Below, piece after piece: positions 6,715-8,137 of a DNA stretch of 8,137 nt (positions within the stretch are counted from its first letter, which is position 1; every line of letters begins with the position of its first letter). Source of the stretch: Collinsella sp. (lineage in GTDB: Bacteria > Actinomycetota > Coriobacteriia > Coriobacteriales > Coriobacteriaceae); NCBI GenBank assembly GCA_022713905.1, contig JAIHTM010000106.1:1-8137 (forward strand), read 5' to 3'. The translations under genes and the position numbers were made by a program. The notes below the pieces were generated by a model, which did no database searches, had not been told where the DNA came from, and worked only from the letters and a program-made list of their open reading frames with translations.

Positions 6715-7575
6715 ATGGTAATCGATATGCTGGTCCAGCCCATGCTCTACGGCGAGATCTATACGCCAGGCGACGAGCCAGACGGCTTTGGTTTTTGGGA
6801 GCGTGAGTTTGGCATGGGGCACATGGGCCCCATGGACTGGGATGAGCTCGTGGCCGAAATGGATGTCTGCGATGTGCGGAAAAGCGTGCTCATGCCGCTC
6901 GATGTGACCACGGCGTGCGGCGGGCACTTTGGCACCAACGACCAGGTTGCCGCGCTTGTTGCCGCGCACCCCGATCGCCTATGGGGATTCGCGAGCGTGG
7001 ACCCGCAAGTGAGTGGCGCCGCCGATGAGCTGGAGCGTGCCTTTACCGAGCTGGGGGCCAAGGGGCTCTGCCTGCATCCGGCAAAGCAAGGTTTTGCGCC
7101 CGATGATGCCGTGGCCGAGCCGCTCTACAAGCTCTGTGAGCGCTACAACAAGCCGGTGGTTTTCCATGCCGGTATGTCCTGGGAGCCGGGTGCGGAGCTT
7201 TCGCGAAGCCACCCGCTTGCGTTTGAGCACACCATCGCAACGCATCCGGATGTGCGCTTTAACCTGACGCACTTTGGCTGGCCCTGGGTGCGCGAGACCG
7301 TGGCGATGCTGCTCAAGTATCCCAATTGCTATACGGATGCCTCTATTACCTATATCGATTCGCCCGAAGAAATGATGCAGCGGCTCTTCACCGTCGATAT
7401 GGGACCGCTGTGGTATGAGCGTGCCCTGTCTCATCAGGTGATGTTTGCCAGCAATGCGCCACGCTTCCGCGCCTTCAAGCTCAAGCGGGCGCTTGATACT
7501 GTGCCCATGCGCGATGAGGCGCGGGAGAATCTGTATTCCGGTACGGCGCTGCGTTTTCTGAAAGGTGATGAGTGA
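6715..7575 (+). CDS. Amidohydro_2-type TIM-barrel protein with altered metal site
   Basis: This 286-residue protein belongs to the amidohydrolase superfamily, Amidohydro_2 / ACMSD-like group, whose members hydrolyse or decarboxylate small carboxylated substrates using a metal. Matching landmarks are WGFASVDPQ (90-98), GAKGLCLHPAKQGF (114-127), NKPVVFHAGMSWEP (145-158), LTHFGWPWV (184-192), the repeated strand NCYTDAS (204-210), and LYSGTALRFL (273-282) at the C-terminus, where family members usually carry an N-A-x-R/K-L/F-L helix. Barrel strand 1 normally reads IDxHxH but is VIDMLVQPM (2-10) here. The usual strand-8 GSD is ASN (245-247). Remaining His candidates are H121, H151, H162 (H166 nearby) and H186. 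The ribosome binding site AAAGGAG (6702-6708) is 6 nt before the ATG. It follows the second kinase by 27 nt and adjoins the YjbQ-like gene. Function unknown; a hydrolase, lactonase or binding role is possible. Confidence 0.75.
   Translation: MVIDMLVQPMLYGEIYTPGDEPDGFGFWEREFGMGHMGPMDWDELVAEMDVCDVRKSVLMPLDVTTACGGHFGTNDQVAALVAAHPDRLWGFASVDPQVSGAADELERAFTELGAKGLCLHPAKQGFAPDDAVAEPLYKLCERYNKPVVFHAGMSWEPGAELSRSHPLAFEHTIATHPDVRFNLTHFGWPWVRETVAMLLKYPNCYTDASITYIDSPEEMMQRLFTVDMGPLWYERALSHQVMFASNAPRFRAFKLKRALDTVPMRDEARENLYSGTALRFLKGDE
7560..7567 (+). promoter_or_regulatory. Ribosome binding site deciding the YjbQ-like start
   Basis: GAAAGGTG lies within the last codons of the preceding gene. It is 9 nt before ATG 7577 but ends directly against ATG 7568 and overlaps GTG 7565, so 7577 is the preferred start. 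The choice between 7568 and 7577 is not certain. Confidence 0.55.
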
Positions 7576-7576
7576 C

Positions 7577-8005
7577 ATGGTGACACTCGAGACATTGAGC
7601 TATCTATCGACGGCGCCCGACCAGTTCATCGATATCACAGAAGATGTGCATGCCGCCATCGAGCGTAGTGCGGTGACCGATGGACTGGCAGCGATTATTT
7701 TGTCGCATACGACTTGCGGCATCGTGGTGAACGAGGGGCTTCCGTGCGTGGAGACCGATCTCATGGAGACGCTCGATCGCATTGCCCCGCCCGATGCCCC
7801 CTATGCGCATGCTCATTTCTTGCCGAGCTATGGTGCCACGGGCAATAACTCCTGTGGTCATATCAAGAGCATGATTTGCGGCAATAGCTGCTTCTTCCCC
7901 GTTCAAGACGGCCACATTGTATGTGGCGGGGCCCAGAACATCTACCTTGCGGAGTTCGATGGACCTCAGAAGCGAAAAGTGTTCGTTGAGGTGCTGGGCG
8001 AGTAG
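7577..8005 (+). CDS. YjbQ/UPF0047-family protein, cysteine-rich variant
   Basis: This 142-residue protein is of the YjbQ (UPF0047) family. The family is often labelled secondary thiamine-phosphate synthase after a weak side activity; its true function is unsettled. Matching features are SHTTCGIVVNE (43-53, family HTTAGV..NE), a DLMETLDRIAP helix (61-71), GHIKSMICGNS (94-104, family AHIKASLLGSS), PVQDGHIVCG (108-117) and NIYLAEFDGPQKRKV (121-135, family GIFLCEFDGPRxR). The usual NADAH is NSCGH here (91-95), and six cysteines are present (47, 57, 93, 101, 105, 116), several near the putative active-site His44 and His95. The length is typical of the family. The start is set 1 nt after the upstream stop. 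Its place between an amidohydrolase-like gene and a BtpA gene suggests it works on an intermediate of the same pathway rather than in thiamine synthesis (inference). Confidence 0.82.
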   Translation: MVTLETLSYLSTAPDQFIDITEDVHAAIERSAVTDGLAAIILSHTTCGIVVNEGLPCVETDLMETLDRIAPPDAPYAHAHFLPSYGATGNNSCGHIKSMICGNSCFFPVQDGHIVCGGAQNIYLAEFDGPQKRKVFVEVLGE

Positions 8006-8046
8006 CAGTTGATGTCTGTGAGTCGGCGAGCTAAAGGAGATTGACC

Positions 8047-8137
8047 ATGTCGTTTATGGCTTCGATGTTTGGGACCGAGAAACCGGTAATTGGCATGCTG
8101 CATCTGCAGCCGCTGCCTGGCGATCCTCTGTATTATC
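8047..8137 (+). CDS. BtpA/SgcQ-family protein, 3' partial
   Basis: Only the first 30 codons lie in the window. They carry KPVIGMLHLQPLPGDP (12-27), the conserved N-terminal signature of the BtpA/SgcQ family (COG0434), predicted TIM-barrel proteins found in photosystem I biogenesis (BtpA) and in carbohydrate gene clusters (SgcQ). The biochemical activity of the family is not established, as far as I know. The ribosome binding site AAAGGAG (8033-8039) is 7 nt before ATG 8047. The 41-nt gap after the YjbQ-like gene contains no hairpin or promoter that I can see, so it is probably cotranscribed with that gene. The rest of the protein, and perhaps more of the cluster, lies to the right. Confidence 0.8.
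   Translation, partial: MSFMASMFGTEKPVIGMLHLQPLPGDPLYY

Overview
The window is 8.1 kb of GC-rich, tightly packed bacterial DNA with every gene on the + strand. Strong AAGGAGG-type ribosome binding sites often overlap the preceding stop codon. Base composition, codon use and gene content suggest an anaerobic gut actinobacterium of the Coriobacteriia, with Collinsella as the best guess. That assignment is an inference from style and content, since the window holds no rRNA or other taxonomic marker.

Left half (1-5869): the end of a YfcC/DcuC-type membrane carrier, a YtcJ-like amidohydrolase, a FrlC-like TIM-barrel epimerase, a FrlB-like SIS-domain deglycase and a FrlD-like PfkB kinase. A good intrinsic terminator (5842-5869) follows the kinase. 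The epimerase, SIS protein and kinase match the three cytoplasmic steps of Amadori-product (fructosamine) breakdown known from the E. coli frl operon. There, fructoselysine is phosphorylated by FrlD, cleaved by FrlB to glucose 6-phosphate plus the free amine, and FrlC epimerises the psicose isomer into the pathway. The carrier probably imports the substrate, and the amidohydrolase probably trims an amide-linked form of it.

Right half (5887-8137): a second, divergent FrlD-like kinase, an Amidohydro_2-type protein with unusual metal-ligand positions, a cysteine-rich YjbQ/UPF0047-family protein, and the first 30 codons of a BtpA/SgcQ-family protein that runs off the edge. Only 17 bases separate the terminator from the second kinase, so the right half must be read through the terminator or started from a promoter upstream of it. 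This suggests attenuation.

Other points of note: a perfect 10-bp inverted repeat with no T-tract sits directly before the SIS gene (3869-3898). Both amidohydrolases depart from the canonical HxH metal motif. No RNA genes, insertion sequences, CRISPR arrays or regulator genes are visible. The most interesting reading is an extended glycated-amine utilisation locus whose second module has no counterpart in the classical frl operon.
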